A stretch of 64,000 nucleotides of DNA from Geobacillus thermoleovorans (GTDB lineage: Bacteria > Bacillota > Bacilli > Bacillales > Anoxybacillaceae), in assembly GCF_001610955.1 (NCBI RefSeq), contig NZ_CP014335.1:909001-973000 (forward strand), given 5' to 3'. Under the pieces are notes generated by a model. That model saw nothing but the letters and a program-made list of their open reading frames with translations. It had not been told where the DNA came from and made no database searches. Within the stretch, counting starts at the first letter, position 1. The number at the start of each line of letters is the position of its first letter. Below, in pieces: positions 42,334 to 52,526 of this stretch. Made by a program: the position numbers and the translations under genes.

Positions 42334-45186
42334 ATGGCAAAACAGACGAACTACGCTCAACCGTGGAGCCAGTTTTACGGGCCGAACCTCGGTTATGTCA
42401 TCGAAATGTACGAACAGTATCTCGATGACCCTAACAGCATCGACCCGGAACTGAAACAATTGTTCGAACAGTGGGGGGCGCCGGTCTTGGAAGAACCGGT
42501 TTCTCCTGCGGATGACGAAACAGCCAAAACGCATCAAACGTTCCGGCTGCCGGAGACGCCGACGATTTTCAGCAAGCTTGTCGCTGCCGTCAAGCTGGCG
42601 GACAGCATTCGCCATTACGGCCATCTGGCTGCTGATACGAATCCGCTTGTCAAAAAGGAGAAAAAGCTGCGCCGCTTGGAGCTTGACGAATACGATTTAA
42701 CGGAAGAGGATTTAAAGCGCATTCCGGTCGCGTTTCTTTGTCCCCACGCTCCGGCGCATGTCAAAAACGGCTGGGACGCCATCTTGCATTTGCGCAAAAT
42801 TTACACGGACAAAATCGCGTTCGAATTCTCGCAAGTACATAATCTTGAAGAGAGGAACTGGCTCATTCAGCAAATCGAGTCCGGAGCGTATTACCCGAGC
42901 TTGGCGAACAAAGAGCGGGTCGCTTTGTTGCGCCGCCTGACGGAAGTGGAAGGGTTTGAAAAGTTCATCCACCGGACGTATGTCGGGCAAAAACGGTTTT
43001 CGATCGAAGGGCTTGATTCCATGGTGCCGCTTTTGGATGAGCTCGTCCGCCAAGCGATCGAACATGAAATCGACGCTGTCAACATCGGCATGGCGCACCG
43101 CGGCCGGTTGAACGTGCTGGCTCACGTGCTCGGCAAGCCGTACGAAATGATTTTTGCCGAGTTTCAGCATGCAGAGAGCAAAAACTTTATTCCATCTGAA
43201 GGAGCGGTGGCCATCACCTACGGCTGGACGGGCGACGTGAAATACCATTTGGGGGCGGCGCGCCGCCTTCGCAATAAAAGCGCGCATACGATGCGGATTA
43301 CGCTCGCCAACAACCCGAGCCACCTTGAAGTGGTCAACCCGGTTGTGCTTGGCTACACGCGCGCCGCGCAAGAGGATCGGACGAAACCGGGCGTGCCGGA
43401 ACAAAAGACAGATGCTTCTTTTGCCATTTTAATTCATGGCGACGCCGCTTTCCCGGGGCAAGGCATTGTCGCCGAGACGTTCAACTTAAGCCAGCTGCGC
43501 GGTTATACGACCGGCGGGACGATCCATATCATCGCCAACAACATGATTGGCTTTACGACGGAAAGCTACGATTCACGCTCGACGACGTATGCTTCCGATA
43601 TGGCGAAAGGGTTTGAGGTGCCGATTGTGCACGTCAATGCCGACGATCCGGAGGCTTGTTTGGCGGCCGCATGCTTGGCGTTTGCCTACCGCCAGCGGTT
43701 TAAAAAAGACTTTGTCATTGACCTAATCGGTTACCGCCGTTTCGGTCATAATGAAATGGATGAACCGATGGCGACGAATCCGACGATGTACGCGATCATC
43801 AACCAACATCCGACTGTGCGCAAGCTGTATGCGCAAAAATTGATGGAAAAAGGGATCATCACCGAGCGGGAAGTCGACGAAATGGAGCAAGAGGTGGCCG
43901 AACGGCTGAAAATCGCCTACGAACGGGTGCCGAAAAACGAAGACGAGCTCGATTTCATCATGGATCCGCCCAAACCGGTCGTCGATCGGCTGCCGGCAGT
44001 GAAAACGGGCGTGGCGAAAGACGTGCTCCATCGTGTGAATGAAGAATTGCTGCAGTTTCCGGACGGATTCAACGTCTTTAACAAGCTTGAGCGCATTTTA
44101 AAACGGCGAAGCGGCGTGTTTGCGCAAAACGGCAAAGTCGATTGGGCGCACGCGGAAATTTTAGCGTTTGCCACGATTTTGCAAGACGGCGTGCCGATCC
44201 GCTTGACCGGGCAAGATTCGCAGCGCGGCACGTTTGCGCAGCGCCATTTGGTGCTCCATGACGTGAAAACCGGAGAAGAGTATGTGCCGCTTCACCACAT
44301 CAGCGGCGCCAAAGCGTCGTTTGTCGTGTACAACAGCCCGCTGACGGAAGCCGCCGTGCTCGGCTATGAATACGGCTACAACGTTTACGCGCCGGAGACG
44401 CTCGTGCTTTGGGAAGCGCAATTTGGCGACTTCGCCAACATGGCGCAAGTGATGTTTGATCAATTCATTTCATCCGGCCGGGCGAAATGGGGGCAAAAAT
44501 CCGGGCTTGTCATGCTATTGCCGCACGGCTACGAAGGGCAAGGCCCTGAACATTCAAGCGGCCGCGTCGAGCGCTTTTTGCAGCTGGCGGCGGAAAACAA
44601 CTGGACGGTTGCCAACTTATCGACGGCCGCGCAATATTTCCATATTTTGCGGCGGCAGGCGGCGCTGTTGACAAGAGAAGAAGTGCGTCCGCTCATCATT
44701 ATGACGCCAAAAAGCTTGCTCCGCCATCCGCTGGCAGCGTCCGATGCGGAAGCGTTCGTTGACGGCGCGTTCTCGCCGGTGCTCGAACAGCCGGGATTGG
44801 GCGCTGACGCTGGCAAAGTGGAACGCATCGTGTTTGGCACCGGAAAATTGATGATCGATTTGGCGGAACAAATCGGCAAAATGGAAGGTCTTGACTGGCT
44901 GCATATCGTGCGCATTGAAGAGCTGTATCCGTTCCCGGAAGAAGCGGTGAAAGACATCATCGCCCGCTATCCGAACGTTAAAGAACTCGTCTGGGTGCAA
45001 GAAGAACCGAAAAACATGGGGGCATGGCTGTATATGGAACCGCGCCTGCGGGCGTTGGCTCCAGAGGGTGTCGATGTCAGCTACATTGGGCGGCGCCGGC
45101 GGGCCAGCCCGGCGGAAGGCGATCCGGTCGTCCACCGAAAAGAGCAAGAGCGCATCATCCGCTGTGCATTGACGAAGCATGAATGA
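42334..45186 (+). CDS. odhA: 2-oxoglutarate dehydrogenase E1 component
   Basis: 950 aa. The N-terminus '[19 protein letters not shown]' is typical of bacterial OdhA/SucA. Thiamine diphosphate binding '[17 protein letters not shown]' with '[10 protein letters not shown]', and '[20 protein letters not shown]' before it; transketolase-like C-terminal region. It decarboxylates 2-oxoglutarate in the TCA cycle and transfers the succinyl group to OdhB. ATG 42334 follows aaggtggagg; the frame to 42289 would run through the leader hairpin. Confidence 0.96.
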   Translation: MAKQTNYAQPWSQFYGPNLGYVIEMYEQYLDDPNSIDPELKQLFEQWGAPVLEEPVSPADDETAKTHQTFRLPETPTIFSKLVAAVKLADSIRHYGHLAADTNPLVKKEKKLRRLELDEYDLTEEDLKRIPVAFLCPHAPAHVKNGWDAILHLRKIYTDKIAFEFSQVHNLEERNWLIQQIESGAYYPSLANKERVALLRRLTEVEGFEKFIHRTYVGQKRFSIEGLDSMVPLLDELVRQAIEHEIDAVNIGMAHRGRLNVLAHVLGKPYEMIFAEFQHAESKNFIPSEGAVAITYGWTGDVKYHLGAARRLRNKSAHTMRITLANNPSHLEVVNPVVLGYTRAAQEDRTKPGVPEQKTDASFAILIHGDAAFPGQGIVAETFNLSQLRGYTTGGTIHIIANNMIGFTTESYDSRSTTYASDMAKGFEVPIVHVNADDPEACLAAACLAFAYRQRFKKDFVIDLIGYRRFGHNEMDEPMATNPTMYAIINQHPTVRKLYAQKLMEKGIITEREVDEMEQEVAERLKIAYERVPKNEDELDFIMDPPKPVVDRLPAVKTGVAKDVLHRVNEELLQFPDGFNVFNKLERILKRRSGVFAQNGKVDWAHAEILAFATILQDGVPIRLTGQDSQRGTFAQRHLVLHDVKTGEEYVPLHHISGAKASFVVYNSPLTEAAVLGYEYGYNVYAPETLVLWEAQFGDFANMAQVMFDQFISSGRAKWGQKSGLVMLLPHGYEGQGPEHSSGRVERFLQLAAENNWTVANLSTAAQYFHILRRQAALLTREEVRPLIIMTPKSLLRHPLAASDAEAFVDGAFSPVLEQPGLGADAGKVERIVFGTGKLMIDLAEQIGKMEGLDWLHIVRIEELYPFPEEAVKDIIARYPNVKELVWVQEEPKNMGAWLYMEPRLRALAPEGVDVSYIGRRRRASPAEGDPVVHRKEQERIIRCALTKHE

Positions 45187-45217
45187 TGACTACGGAACAT
45201 TTGAGGAGGGCATCAAC

Positions 45218-46486
45218 GTGGCTGAGATCAAAGTCCCAGAGTTAGCAGAATCCATCACGGAGGGAACGATCGCCCAATGGCTGAAAAAACCGGGCGACTA
45301 CGTGGAAAAAGGAGAATCGATTTGCGAGCTTGAAACGGATAAAGTGAACGTGGAAATTATGGCGGAAGAGTCGGGTGTTTTGCAGCAGCTGCTGGCCAAT
45401 GAAGGCGATACGGTTGCGGTTGGCCAAGCGATCGCCATTATCGGCGAAGGAGCGGCAGCACCGACTGCCGCTTTGCAAGCTGCTCCGCAGCCAGCCGATG
45501 AAACGGAAACGGTCGCGCCGGCCGACAGCAATGAACAGCCAGCGCCGCAGCCAGTCGCGGCCGCCCAAGCTCCGGGCCAACGACCGATCGCCTCGCCGGC
45601 CGCTCGAAAGATGGCGCGCGAAAAAGGAATTGATTTGACGCAAGTGCCGACCGTTGATCCGCTTGGGCGCGTGCGCAAACAAGACGTCGCCTCGTTTGCC
45701 GCACAACCGGCCGCCGCCCCGCAGCCGGCTCCGCAAGCCGCGCCGACGTCGACGCCGGCCGCCGTTCCAGCCGCTGAGGCCGGCAAGCCGGTCATCCGCG
45801 AAAAAATGTCGCGCCGTCGGCAAACGATCGCCAAACGGCTGCTTGAAGTGACACAAACGACCGCGATGTTGACGACGTTCAACGAAATTGACATGTCGGC
45901 GGTCATCGATCTGCGCAAGCGGAAAAAAGATAAATTTTTCGAAGAGCATGACGTCCGCCTTGGCTTTATGTCATTTTTCGTCAAAGCGGCTGTCGCCGCG
46001 CTGAAAAAATATCCGTACGTCAACGCGGAGATCCAAGGCGATGAGATTTTGCTGAAAAAATATTACGATATCGGCGTCGCCGTGTCGACGGACGAAGGGC
46101 TTGTCGTTCCGGTTGTGCGCGACTGCGACCGGAAAAACTTCGCTGAAATTGAGCGCGACATTGCCGAATTGGCAGCGAAAGCGCGCAGCAACAAGTTGTC
46201 GCTTGCCGATTTGCAAGGCGGTACGTTTACGATCACGAACGGCGGTGTGTTCGGTTCGCTTCTGTCGACCCCGCTTCTCAACGGGCCGCAAGTCGGCATT
46301 TTAGGGATGCATTCGATCAAACTGCGTCCGGTCGCCGTCGATGAAGAGCGGATCGAAAACCGTCCCATGATGTACGTCGCCTTGTCATACGACCACCGCA
46401 TCATCGATGGCAAAGAGGCCGTAGGGTTCTTAAAAACGGTGAAAGACTTGATCGAAAATCCGGAAGATTTGCTGCTTGAAAGCTGA
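45218..46486 (+). CDS. odhB: Dihydrolipoyl succinyltransferase (E2) of 2-oxoglutarate dehydrogenase
   Basis: 422 aa. Lipoyl domain (1-77) with the lipoyl-lysine in '[17 protein letters not shown]', an Ala/Pro linker, the E3-binding domain ('[19 protein letters not shown]'), a second Ala/Pro linker and the catalytic domain ending with the HxxxDG site in '[16 protein letters not shown]'. Start is GTG 45218, 8 nt after gaggaggg; the frame from 45179 overlaps odhA. E3 is not encoded here. Confidence 0.96.
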   Translation: MAEIKVPELAESITEGTIAQWLKKPGDYVEKGESICELETDKVNVEIMAEESGVLQQLLANEGDTVAVGQAIAIIGEGAAAPTAALQAAPQPADETETVAPADSNEQPAPQPVAAAQAPGQRPIASPAARKMAREKGIDLTQVPTVDPLGRVRKQDVASFAAQPAAAPQPAPQAAPTSTPAAVPAAEAGKPVIREKMSRRRQTIAKRLLEVTQTTAMLTTFNEIDMSAVIDLRKRKKDKFFEEHDVRLGFMSFFVKAAVAALKKYPYVNAEIQGDEILLKKYYDIGVAVSTDEGLVVPVVRDCDRKNFAEIERDIAELAAKARSNKLSLADLQGGTFTITNGGVFGSLLSTPLLNGPQVGILGMHSIKLRPVAVDEERIENRPMMYVALSYDHRIIDGKEAVGFLKTVKDLIENPEDLLLES

Positions 46487-46503
46487 TTAGGAAGGAAAAG
46501 GGT

Positions 46504-46532
46504 AGCCTGCGATGCGCAGGCTCTTTCTTTTT
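46504..46532 (+). terminator. Terminator of odhAB
   Basis: 8-bp stem agcctgcg/cgcaggct (46504-46511 with 46515-46522), 3-nt loop and ctttctttttc. Confidence 0.88.
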
Positions 46533-46605
46533 CCCCGCCTTTCCTTGATCGGTGAATGATTTTCCATGTCTTACGGAACACTACCGGAAAAAAGGGGGGA
46601 ATTTG

Positions 46606-46824
46606 ATGCCAGAGCGTGGACGAAACGATCACCCGCACATGTTTTACCGCGACGGCGCGCGTGAAAGCGTCATCAACGATCCGACCGCCGACGGCGCCGA
46701 GGCGATTGGGGTGCGGACTGATGCTGATCCGATGAAGGATGCCAATCCGAATCCGTTTCACGTTGACCGCCTTAATGTCGAGGAAGGGATGAAACGGTTT
46801 CAGTCGTTTTTCGAAGAGAGGTGA
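46606..46824 (+). CDS. Hypothetical protein, 72 aa
   Basis: Not recognised. Acidic and polar, with no signal or membrane span; its C-terminus 'DRLNVEEGMKRFQSFFEER' forms a short helix. ATG 46606 is preceded by aaagggggg, and the stop is followed within a few bases by a strong terminator, so it is its own unit. Confidence 0.65.
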   Translation: MPERGRNDHPHMFYRDGARESVINDPTADGAEAIGVRTDADPMKDANPNPFHVDRLNVEEGMKRFQSFFEER

Positions 46825-46847
46825 TCCGCCCAGCGGATCACTTTTTT
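46821..46847 (+). terminator. Terminator of the 72-aa gene
   Basis: 9-bp stem gtgatccgc/gcggatcac with a 3-nt loop, followed by six Ts. Confidence 0.9.
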
Positions 46848-46926
46848 CGCTGATCGAAAGAAGGAAAATGACGAATGATCGCGAATATAATTACTTAACA
46901 CCCATTCTTTTGTTGGAGGGATGACG

Positions 46927-47712
46927 ATGGAACTTGGATTGGCGGGAAAAACGGCGCTTGTCGCTGCCTCGAGCCAAGGGCTTGGCAAGGCGATTGCGCG
47001 AGCGCTTGTGCTTGAAGGAACAAACGTGATGATCACGAGCCGAAACGAAGAAAAGTTGCACGAAGTGGCGGAAGAATTGAACAGTTTACATAAGGGACGC
47101 GTCGCTTATACGCGCACAGATGTCACCAACGCCGACGACATTCGCCAGCTTGTCGCCAAAACGGTCGAGACGTTTGGGACGATCGATTTGCTCGTCAACA
47201 ACGCCGGCGGCCCTCCGGCGGGAACGTTTGAAACGGTGAGCGACGAAGACTGGCAATATGCGTTTGAGCTCAATTTGTTAAGCTATATTCGCCTCATTCG
47301 CGAAGCGCTCCCTTACTTAAAGAAAAAGGGAGGAAAAATTGTCAACATCGCCTCATCATCGATTAAAGAGCCGATTCCGGGGCTTATTTTATCCAACACG
47401 TTCCGCACTGGCATCGTTGGGCTGACGAAAACGCTTGCTGTTGAGCTGGCTCCGGATGGCATTTTAATCAATACGGTGGCTCCTGGTCGGATCGCGACGG
47501 AGCGCGTCGCCTTTTTGGACAAAGTGAATGCCGAGAAACTCGGCATTACGAAAGAAGAAATGGAAGCGCGCATGAAAAGCGCCATTCCGCTCGGCCGCTA
47601 CGGAACCCCTGAAGAGTTTGCCAATGTCGTCGTCTTCTTGCTGTCCGAAGCGAATTCGTACGTTACTGGTCAAGCGCTCATTGTCGATGGCGGCATGGTG
47701 AAGGCGATTTAA
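46927..47712 (+). CDS. SDR family oxidoreductase (3-oxoacyl-ACP reductase-like)
   Basis: 261 aa. The cofactor loop is 'VAASSQGLGKAIA', an AASxGLG variant of TGxxxGIG found in a subgroup of SDRs. 'NNAGGPPAG' follows, then Ser in 'NIASSSI'. At the usual YxxxK position I read 'ILSNTFRTG', lacking the Tyr and Lys; this absence is characteristic of the subgroup, so the catalytic mechanism is doubtful. ATG 46927 is 6 nt after ggaggg. Followed after 26 nt by ykwC. Confidence 0.85.
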   Translation: MELGLAGKTALVAASSQGLGKAIARALVLEGTNVMITSRNEEKLHEVAEELNSLHKGRVAYTRTDVTNADDIRQLVAKTVETFGTIDLLVNNAGGPPAGTFETVSDEDWQYAFELNLLSYIRLIREALPYLKKKGGKIVNIASSSIKEPIPGLILSNTFRTGIVGLTKTLAVELAPDGILINTVAPGRIATERVAFLDKVNAEKLGITKEEMEARMKSAIPLGRYGTPEEFANVVVFLLSEANSYVTGQALIVDGGMVKAI

Positions 47713-47738
47713 GGCAAACCGACAGGAGGGAAGACCGG

Positions 47739-48605
47739 ATGAAAACGATCGGATTCATCGGCCTTGGCGTCATGGGGAAAAGCATGGCGCGCCACTTGCT
47801 GAAGGCGGGCTATCCACTTCTAGCTTATACACGCACAAAAGAAAAGGCGGAAGACTTGCTTCAAGAAGGAGCGGTTTGGAAGGAAACGGTTGCTGATTTG
47901 GCGCGGGAGGCGGATGTCGTCATGACGATGGTTGGCGATCCGCGCGATGTCGAGCAAGTGTATTTCGGCGAGGGTGGCATTTTGGAGAATGCGCGGCCGG
48001 GAACATATGTCATCGATATGACGACGTCAACGCCGACGCTCGCGCAATCGATTTACGAGGCGGCCAAGCAAAAGGGCATCCATGCTTTGGACGCCCCGGT
48101 GTCCGGCGGCGACATCGGCGCGCGCGAAGGAACGTTGACGATTATGGTCGGCGGTGATGAGGACGTCTTTTTGGCGTGCAAGCCGATTCTCGAGCGGCTT
48201 GGCACGAACATCGTGCGGCAAGGAGGAGCTGGAGCCGGCCAGCATACGAAAATGTGCAACCAAATTGCCATCGCGACGAACATGATTGGGGTGTGCGAGG
48301 CAATGGCGTATGCGAAGCGGGCTGGTCTTGATCCATTCAAAGTGCTTGAAAGCATCGCCAAAGGGGCAGCCGGCAGCTGGTCGCTGAGCAACTTGGCGCC
48401 GCGCATGTTGTCAGGAGATTTTGCTCCTGGGTTTTACGTCAAGCATTTCATTAAAGATATGAAAATTGCGCTTGAGGAAGCCGAGCGGATGAACTTGCCG
48501 CTGCCAGGCCTGGCGCTCGCCAAGCAACTGTACGAAGAGTTGGCGCAAGCCGGTGAGGAAAACAGCGGCACGCAAGCGCTATACAAGCGGTATGTTAAGG
48601 CGTAA
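47739..48605 (+). CDS. ykwC: 3-hydroxyisobutyrate dehydrogenase-family beta-hydroxyacid dehydrogenase (YkwC)
   Basis: 288 aa. Rossmann motif 'GFIGLGVMGKSMA', substrate motif 'DAPVSGGDIGAREGTL' and catalytic Lys in 'GAGQHTKMCNQIAIA', then the all-helical C-terminal domain. It oxidises beta-hydroxyacids with NAD(P); the exact substrate is open. Start supported by aggaggg. A B. subtilis orthologue (ykwC) sits in the same neighbourhood. Confidence 0.92.
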   Translation: MKTIGFIGLGVMGKSMARHLLKAGYPLLAYTRTKEKAEDLLQEGAVWKETVADLAREADVVMTMVGDPRDVEQVYFGEGGILENARPGTYVIDMTTSTPTLAQSIYEAAKQKGIHALDAPVSGGDIGAREGTLTIMVGGDEDVFLACKPILERLGTNIVRQGGAGAGQHTKMCNQIAIATNMIGVCEAMAYAKRAGLDPFKVLESIAKGAAGSWSLSNLAPRMLSGDFAPGFYVKHFIKDMKIALEEAERMNLPLPGLALAKQLYEELAQAGEENSGTQALYKRYVKA

Positions 48606-48606
48606 T

Positions 48607-48632
48607 CGGGGCGGTTGTTCGCCCTTTTTTAT
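48607..48632 (+). terminator. Terminator after ykwC
   Basis: Short G/C stem (ggggcg/cgccc) with a 6-nt loop, then six Ts. Confidence 0.7.
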
Positions 48633-48700
48633 CTTCTCTGTCTTCTCAGCGAAGCAGGGGAGATGGGAAGCGCAAATTCGGATGTATTTATCGAAAAATA

Positions 48701-48729
48701 TTGAATATTTCCTCTTGTAGAGGTATAGT
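48701..48729 (+). promoter_or_regulatory. Promoter of the acyl-CoA dehydrogenase operon
   Basis: TTGAAT (48701-48706), 17-nt spacer, TATAGT (48724-48729). The TetR-type palindrome starts 16 bp downstream. Confidence 0.65.
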
Positions 48730-48744
48730 AAAAGTAGAAACAAC

Positions 48745-48762
48745 ATACCAACCGGTTAGTAT
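48745..48762. promoter_or_regulatory. TetR-type operator of the acyl-CoA catabolic operon
   Basis: ATACCAACCGGTTAGTAT: an 18-bp inverted repeat with a perfect AACCGGTT core and one mismatched pair. It covers the transcribed leader just after the expected start, as in repression by roadblock. The TetR gene at 52527 is the obvious candidate regulator. Confidence 0.75.
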
Positions 48763-48779
48763 AAAAGGGAGGGGAGCAT

Positions 48780-49991
48780 ATGGACTTTTCTTATTCACCA
48801 AAAGTGAAAGAGTTGATCAAAAAATTAAGCGCTTTCATGGAGGATTACATTTATCCGAACGAGAGGGTGTATGAGGAGCAGCTGAACACACAAGAGTCGA
48901 GATGGTCGGGCGTGCCGCCGATCATCGAAGAATTGAAGGAAAAGGCGAAAAAAGAAGGGCTTTGGAATTTGTTTTTGCCAGACAGCGAATACGGCGCGGG
49001 ATTAACGAATGTGGAGTACGCGCCGCTTTGCGAAATAATGGGCCGCTCGCTCATCGCCCCGGAAGTGTTCAACTGCAATGCGCCCGATACGGGCAATATG
49101 GAAGTGCTCGTCCGCTATGGCACAGAGGAGCAAAAGAAAAAGTGGCTCATCCCGCTCTTGAACGGAGAAATCCGCTCGTGCTTTTCGATGACGGAGCCGG
49201 ATGTCGCGTCGAGCGATGCGACGAACATTCGCGCTTCGATCGTTCGCGACGGCGATGAGTATGTCATCACCGGACGGAAATGGTGGTCGTCTGGCGCCGG
49301 CGACCCGCGCTGCAAAGTCGCCATCGTGATGGGAAAAACGAACCCCGATGCGCCAAAACATGAGCAACAGTCGATGATCATCGTTCCGCTTGATACGCCG
49401 GGCGTGAAAATCGAACGGATGCTGCCGGTGTTCGGCTTTGACCATGCGCCGCACGGGCATGCCGAAATTACGTATGACCATGTGCGCGTGCCGAAAGAAA
49501 ACATCATTTGGGGCGAAGGAAAAGGGTTCGCCATCGCTCAAGGCCGGCTTGGCCCGGGACGGATCCACCATTGCATGCGCCTCATCGGAGCGGCGGAGCG
49601 AGCGCTTGAACTCATGTGCCGGCGCGTACAGTCGCGGGTGGCGTTCGGCAAGCCGCTCGCTGAACACGGCGTCATCCGCGAGTGGATCGCCCAGTCGCGC
49701 ATTGAGATCGAGCAGGCGCGCTTGCTGACGCTAAAGGCGGCGTACATGATGGATACGGTCGGCAACAAAGCGGCGCGCAAAGAAATTGCGATGATTAAAG
49801 TGGTGGCGCCCAATGTCGCTTTGAAGGTCATCGACCGTGCCATTCAGGCGTTTGGCGCCGCTGGGGTGAGCAACGATTTTCCGCTTGCCGCCATGTGGGC
49901 GAACTCGCGCACGCTCCGTCTGGCCGATGGGCCGGACGAAGTGCATAAAGAGCAAGTTGCCAAGCTTGAATTGCGGCAATATCAACAATAA
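48780..49991 (+). CDS. Acyl-CoA dehydrogenase, ACAD10/11-like
   Basis: 403 aa FAD-dependent dehydrogenase. Family motifs are '[16 protein letters not shown]', '[14 protein letters not shown]', '[20 protein letters not shown]' and the C-terminal '[20 protein letters not shown]'; the last two are typical of the ACAD10/11 and LvaC group rather than of straight-chain fatty acyl dehydrogenases. In that group the substrate is a 4-phospho-acyl-CoA and phosphate is eliminated. First gene of the TetR-controlled cluster; SDR, ligase and APH kinase follow on the same strand. Start ATG 48780 follows gggagggg. Confidence 0.92.
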   Translation: MDFSYSPKVKELIKKLSAFMEDYIYPNERVYEEQLNTQESRWSGVPPIIEELKEKAKKEGLWNLFLPDSEYGAGLTNVEYAPLCEIMGRSLIAPEVFNCNAPDTGNMEVLVRYGTEEQKKKWLIPLLNGEIRSCFSMTEPDVASSDATNIRASIVRDGDEYVITGRKWWSSGAGDPRCKVAIVMGKTNPDAPKHEQQSMIIVPLDTPGVKIERMLPVFGFDHAPHGHAEITYDHVRVPKENIIWGEGKGFAIAQGRLGPGRIHHCMRLIGAAERALELMCRRVQSRVAFGKPLAEHGVIREWIAQSRIEIEQARLLTLKAAYMMDTVGNKAARKEIAMIKVVAPNVALKVIDRAIQAFGAAGVSNDFPLAAMWANSRTLRLADGPDEVHKEQVAKLELRQYQQ

Positions 49992-50009
49992 GGGAGAGGA
50001 AGTGGTCGT

Positions 50010-50792
50010 ATGCATGTGTTGGACTTATTTAAAATCGAGGGGAAAACCGCCATTGTCACTGGCGGTGGGCGCGGGCTCGGCGAGCAAATTGCCGTCGGTC
50101 TTGCCGAAGCCGGGGCGAACGTCGTCGTTTGTTCGCGGAAAGTGGAAGCGTGCGAGCAAGTGAAAGAAAAGCTTGAACAGCTCGGCGTCCGTTCGCTGGC
50201 GCTGCGGTGCGATGTGACGAATCCGGAGGAGGTCAAACATGTCGTCGAAACGACCGTCAAAGAGTTTGGCGGCATCGACATTTTAGTCAACAACAGCGGA
50301 GCGACGTGGGGAGCGCCGGTCGAGGAAATGCCGCTTGAGGCATGGCAAAAGGTGATCAACGTCAACGTTACCGGCACGTTTCTCATGAGCCAGGCGGTCG
50401 GCAAGGTGATGATCGCCAAACAAACCGGCGGTTCCATCATCAATATCGCTTCCGTCGCTGGCCTTGGCGGCACGCACCCGGACATTTTAAATACGATCGG
50501 CTACAACACGAGCAAAGGGGCGGTTATTACGTTTACGAGGGACCTAGCAGCCAAATGGGGGAAGCACGGCATTCGCGTCAACGCGGTGGCGCCGGGCTTT
50601 TTCCCGACGAAAATGTCAAAAGTCGTTCTTGAACGCGTTGGGAAAAAAGTGCTCGAGCATACGCCGCTCGGCCGCTTTGGCGGCGAAGATGACTTGAAAG
50701 GGGCCGTCTTGTTTCTCGCTTCCCCGGCGTCCGCCTTTGTCACGGGCGCGCTCCTCGTCGTTGACGGCGGCAGCCATGCGACCGGCATTTAA
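50010..50792 (+). CDS. SDR family oxidoreductase in acyl-CoA catabolic operon
   Basis: 260 aa classical SDR: 'TGGGRGLGEQIAVGLAEAG', 'NNSGATWG', Ser in 'NIASVAGLGG', YxxxK as 'YNTSKGAV'. An Arg/Lys after beta 2 ('VCSRK') favours NADP(H). 18 nt after the dehydrogenase, same operon. By analogy with LvaD it could reduce or oxidise a keto/hydroxy group on the acyl chain, but 3-hydroxyacyl-CoA or gluconate-type substrates are not excluded. Confidence 0.9.
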   Translation: MHVLDLFKIEGKTAIVTGGGRGLGEQIAVGLAEAGANVVVCSRKVEACEQVKEKLEQLGVRSLALRCDVTNPEEVKHVVETTVKEFGGIDILVNNSGATWGAPVEEMPLEAWQKVINVNVTGTFLMSQAVGKVMIAKQTGGSIINIASVAGLGGTHPDILNTIGYNTSKGAVITFTRDLAAKWGKHGIRVNAVAPGFFPTKMSKVVLERVGKKVLEHTPLGRFGGEDDLKGAVLFLASPASAFVTGALLVVDGGSHATGI

Positions 50793-50813
50793 TTAAAAAA
50801 GGGGGAAACGCAA

Positions 50814-52433
50814 ATGAGCGAAAAACGGGCGTTGTCTCTTTATCCGGAACACATTTCGTTCTATATGGATATTCCCGACAAAACGGTATGCGATGTACTG
50901 CATGAACGAGCGGCGGAATTCGGCTCCCAGCCGGCGCTGACATTTTACGACAAGACGATCACCTATGCCGAGCTTGAGGCGGCGGTCAACCGTTTCACCT
51001 CAAGCCTGCAGGCGCTTGGGGTGCAAAAAGGCGACCGCGTCGCGATTATGCTGCCGAACTGCCCGCAGTATGTCATCGCTTACTACGGCATTTTGCAGGC
51101 GGGCGCGATCGTCACACAAGTGAACCCGATGCTTGTTGAGCGCGAACTTGCCTATTTGCTCAAAGACTCCGGCGCCGAGACGATCGTCATTTATGAACCG
51201 CTTTATCCGCGCCTTGCCGCCGTCAGAGGGGAGACAGCCGTCAAACAAGCGATCACTGTCAGCTTCGGAGCGCCGCCATCCGTTTCGCTGGCTGAAGGAG
51301 ATGTCACGTTTGACGAATTTCTTGCTGCAGGAAGCGGAGCTGTGCGCCCGGTGTCGATCGAATCAACGCATGACGTCGCTGTGTTGCAATATACTGGCGG
51401 GACGACAGGGCGCTCAAAAGGGGCGATGCTCACCCATCGCAACATTTTCGCCAACGTCTTGCAATGCGCCGAATTTTTCAAAGGGACATTTGAGTTCGGG
51501 AAAGAGCGATATTTAACTGTCATCCCGTTGTTCCACGTGTTCGCGATGACGTCGGGAATGAACTTGGCCATTTACCAAGGAGCGGAAAACATTTTGCTGC
51601 CGCGCTTTGAGCTGAAAGAAGTGTTGGAGACGATTCGCGGCAAGCAGCCGACCGTGTTTCCAGGCGTGCCGACGATGTATGTCGCTATTACAAATACTCC
51701 TGGAGTCGAGCAATACGGCATCAGTAGCATTAAAACGTGCAACAGCGGCAGCGCGCCGATGCCGCTTGAATTGATGCGCGATTTCGAAGCGAAAACGGGA
51801 GCGGTTATCCTTGAAGGATACGGCTTGTCCGAAGCCTCGCCAGTGACGCATTGCAATCCGCCGTTTGCGGCGCGCAAGCCGGGCACGGTCGGCATCGGCA
51901 TGCCGCTGACCGAGTACAAAGTCGTCGATGTGGCGACTGGCACGCAAGAGCTGCCGCCAGGCGAAGTCGGCGAGCTGATTATCCGTGGACCGCAAGTGAT
52001 GAAAGGCTATTGGAACATGCCGGAAGAAACGGCGGCGGCGCTGCGTGACGGATGGCTGTACACTGGCGATTTGGCTTCGATTGACGAGGAAGGGTATGTG
52101 ACGATTGTCGACCGGAAAAAAGATCTGATCATCGCCGGCGGCTATAACATTTATCCGCGCGAAATCGAAGAAGTGCTGTACGAACATCCAGCGGTGAAAG
52201 AGGCGGCGGCAGTTGGTGTGCCTGATCCGTACCGCGGCGAAACGGTGAAGGCGATTATCGTTTTAAAAGATGGAATGCAGGCAAGCGAAGAAGAAATTCT
52301 TGCCCATTGCCGAAAAAACTTAGCGGCGTACAAAGTGCCGCGCATTGTCGAGTTCCGTGCCGAACTGCCGAAGACGAACGTCGGGAAAATTTTGCGCCGC
52401 GCCTTGCGTGAAGAAGCATCCCACTCGCAATAA
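50814..52433 (+). CDS. Acyl-CoA synthetase (AMP-forming ligase)
   Basis: 539 aa ANL-superfamily ligase. P-loop 'YTGGTTGRSKGAMLTHRN', 'GYGLSEASPVTH' and 'GWLYTGDLASIDEEGYVTIV' with the hinge 'DRKKDLIIAGGYNIYPREIE' and the C-terminal lysine in 'PKTNVGKILRRALR'. It activates a carboxylic acid to acyl-CoA via acyl-AMP. Context suggests it feeds the acyl-CoA dehydrogenase upstream. 21 nt after the SDR. A hairpin follows at 52447. Confidence 0.93.
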   Translation: MSEKRALSLYPEHISFYMDIPDKTVCDVLHERAAEFGSQPALTFYDKTITYAELEAAVNRFTSSLQALGVQKGDRVAIMLPNCPQYVIAYYGILQAGAIVTQVNPMLVERELAYLLKDSGAETIVIYEPLYPRLAAVRGETAVKQAITVSFGAPPSVSLAEGDVTFDEFLAAGSGAVRPVSIESTHDVAVLQYTGGTTGRSKGAMLTHRNIFANVLQCAEFFKGTFEFGKERYLTVIPLFHVFAMTSGMNLAIYQGAENILLPRFELKEVLETIRGKQPTVFPGVPTMYVAITNTPGVEQYGISSIKTCNSGSAPMPLELMRDFEAKTGAVILEGYGLSEASPVTHCNPPFAARKPGTVGIGMPLTEYKVVDVATGTQELPPGEVGELIIRGPQVMKGYWNMPEETAAALRDGWLYTGDLASIDEEGYVTIVDRKKDLIIAGGYNIYPREIEEVLYEHPAVKEAAAVGVPDPYRGETVKAIIVLKDGMQASEEEILAHCRKNLAAYKVPRIVEFRAELPKTNVGKILRRALREEASHSQ

Positions 52434-52446
52434 CGGCGCGGCTTTC

Positions 52447-52480
52447 GGCCAAGTCCCAAGCAGGCTTGGCCGTTTTATGG
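52447..52480 (+). terminator. Hairpin after the acyl-CoA ligase
   Basis: 8-bp stem cggccaag/cttggccg with an ~11-nt loop, then ttttatgg. The T-run is short, so it may be partial; a TACAAT at 52481 could be the -10 of a separate TetR promoter. Confidence 0.6.
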
Positions 52481-52526
52481 TACAATAGCTGGCAGCGACT
52501 ACATTTTAGGCAAGAGGTGTAAAAAC

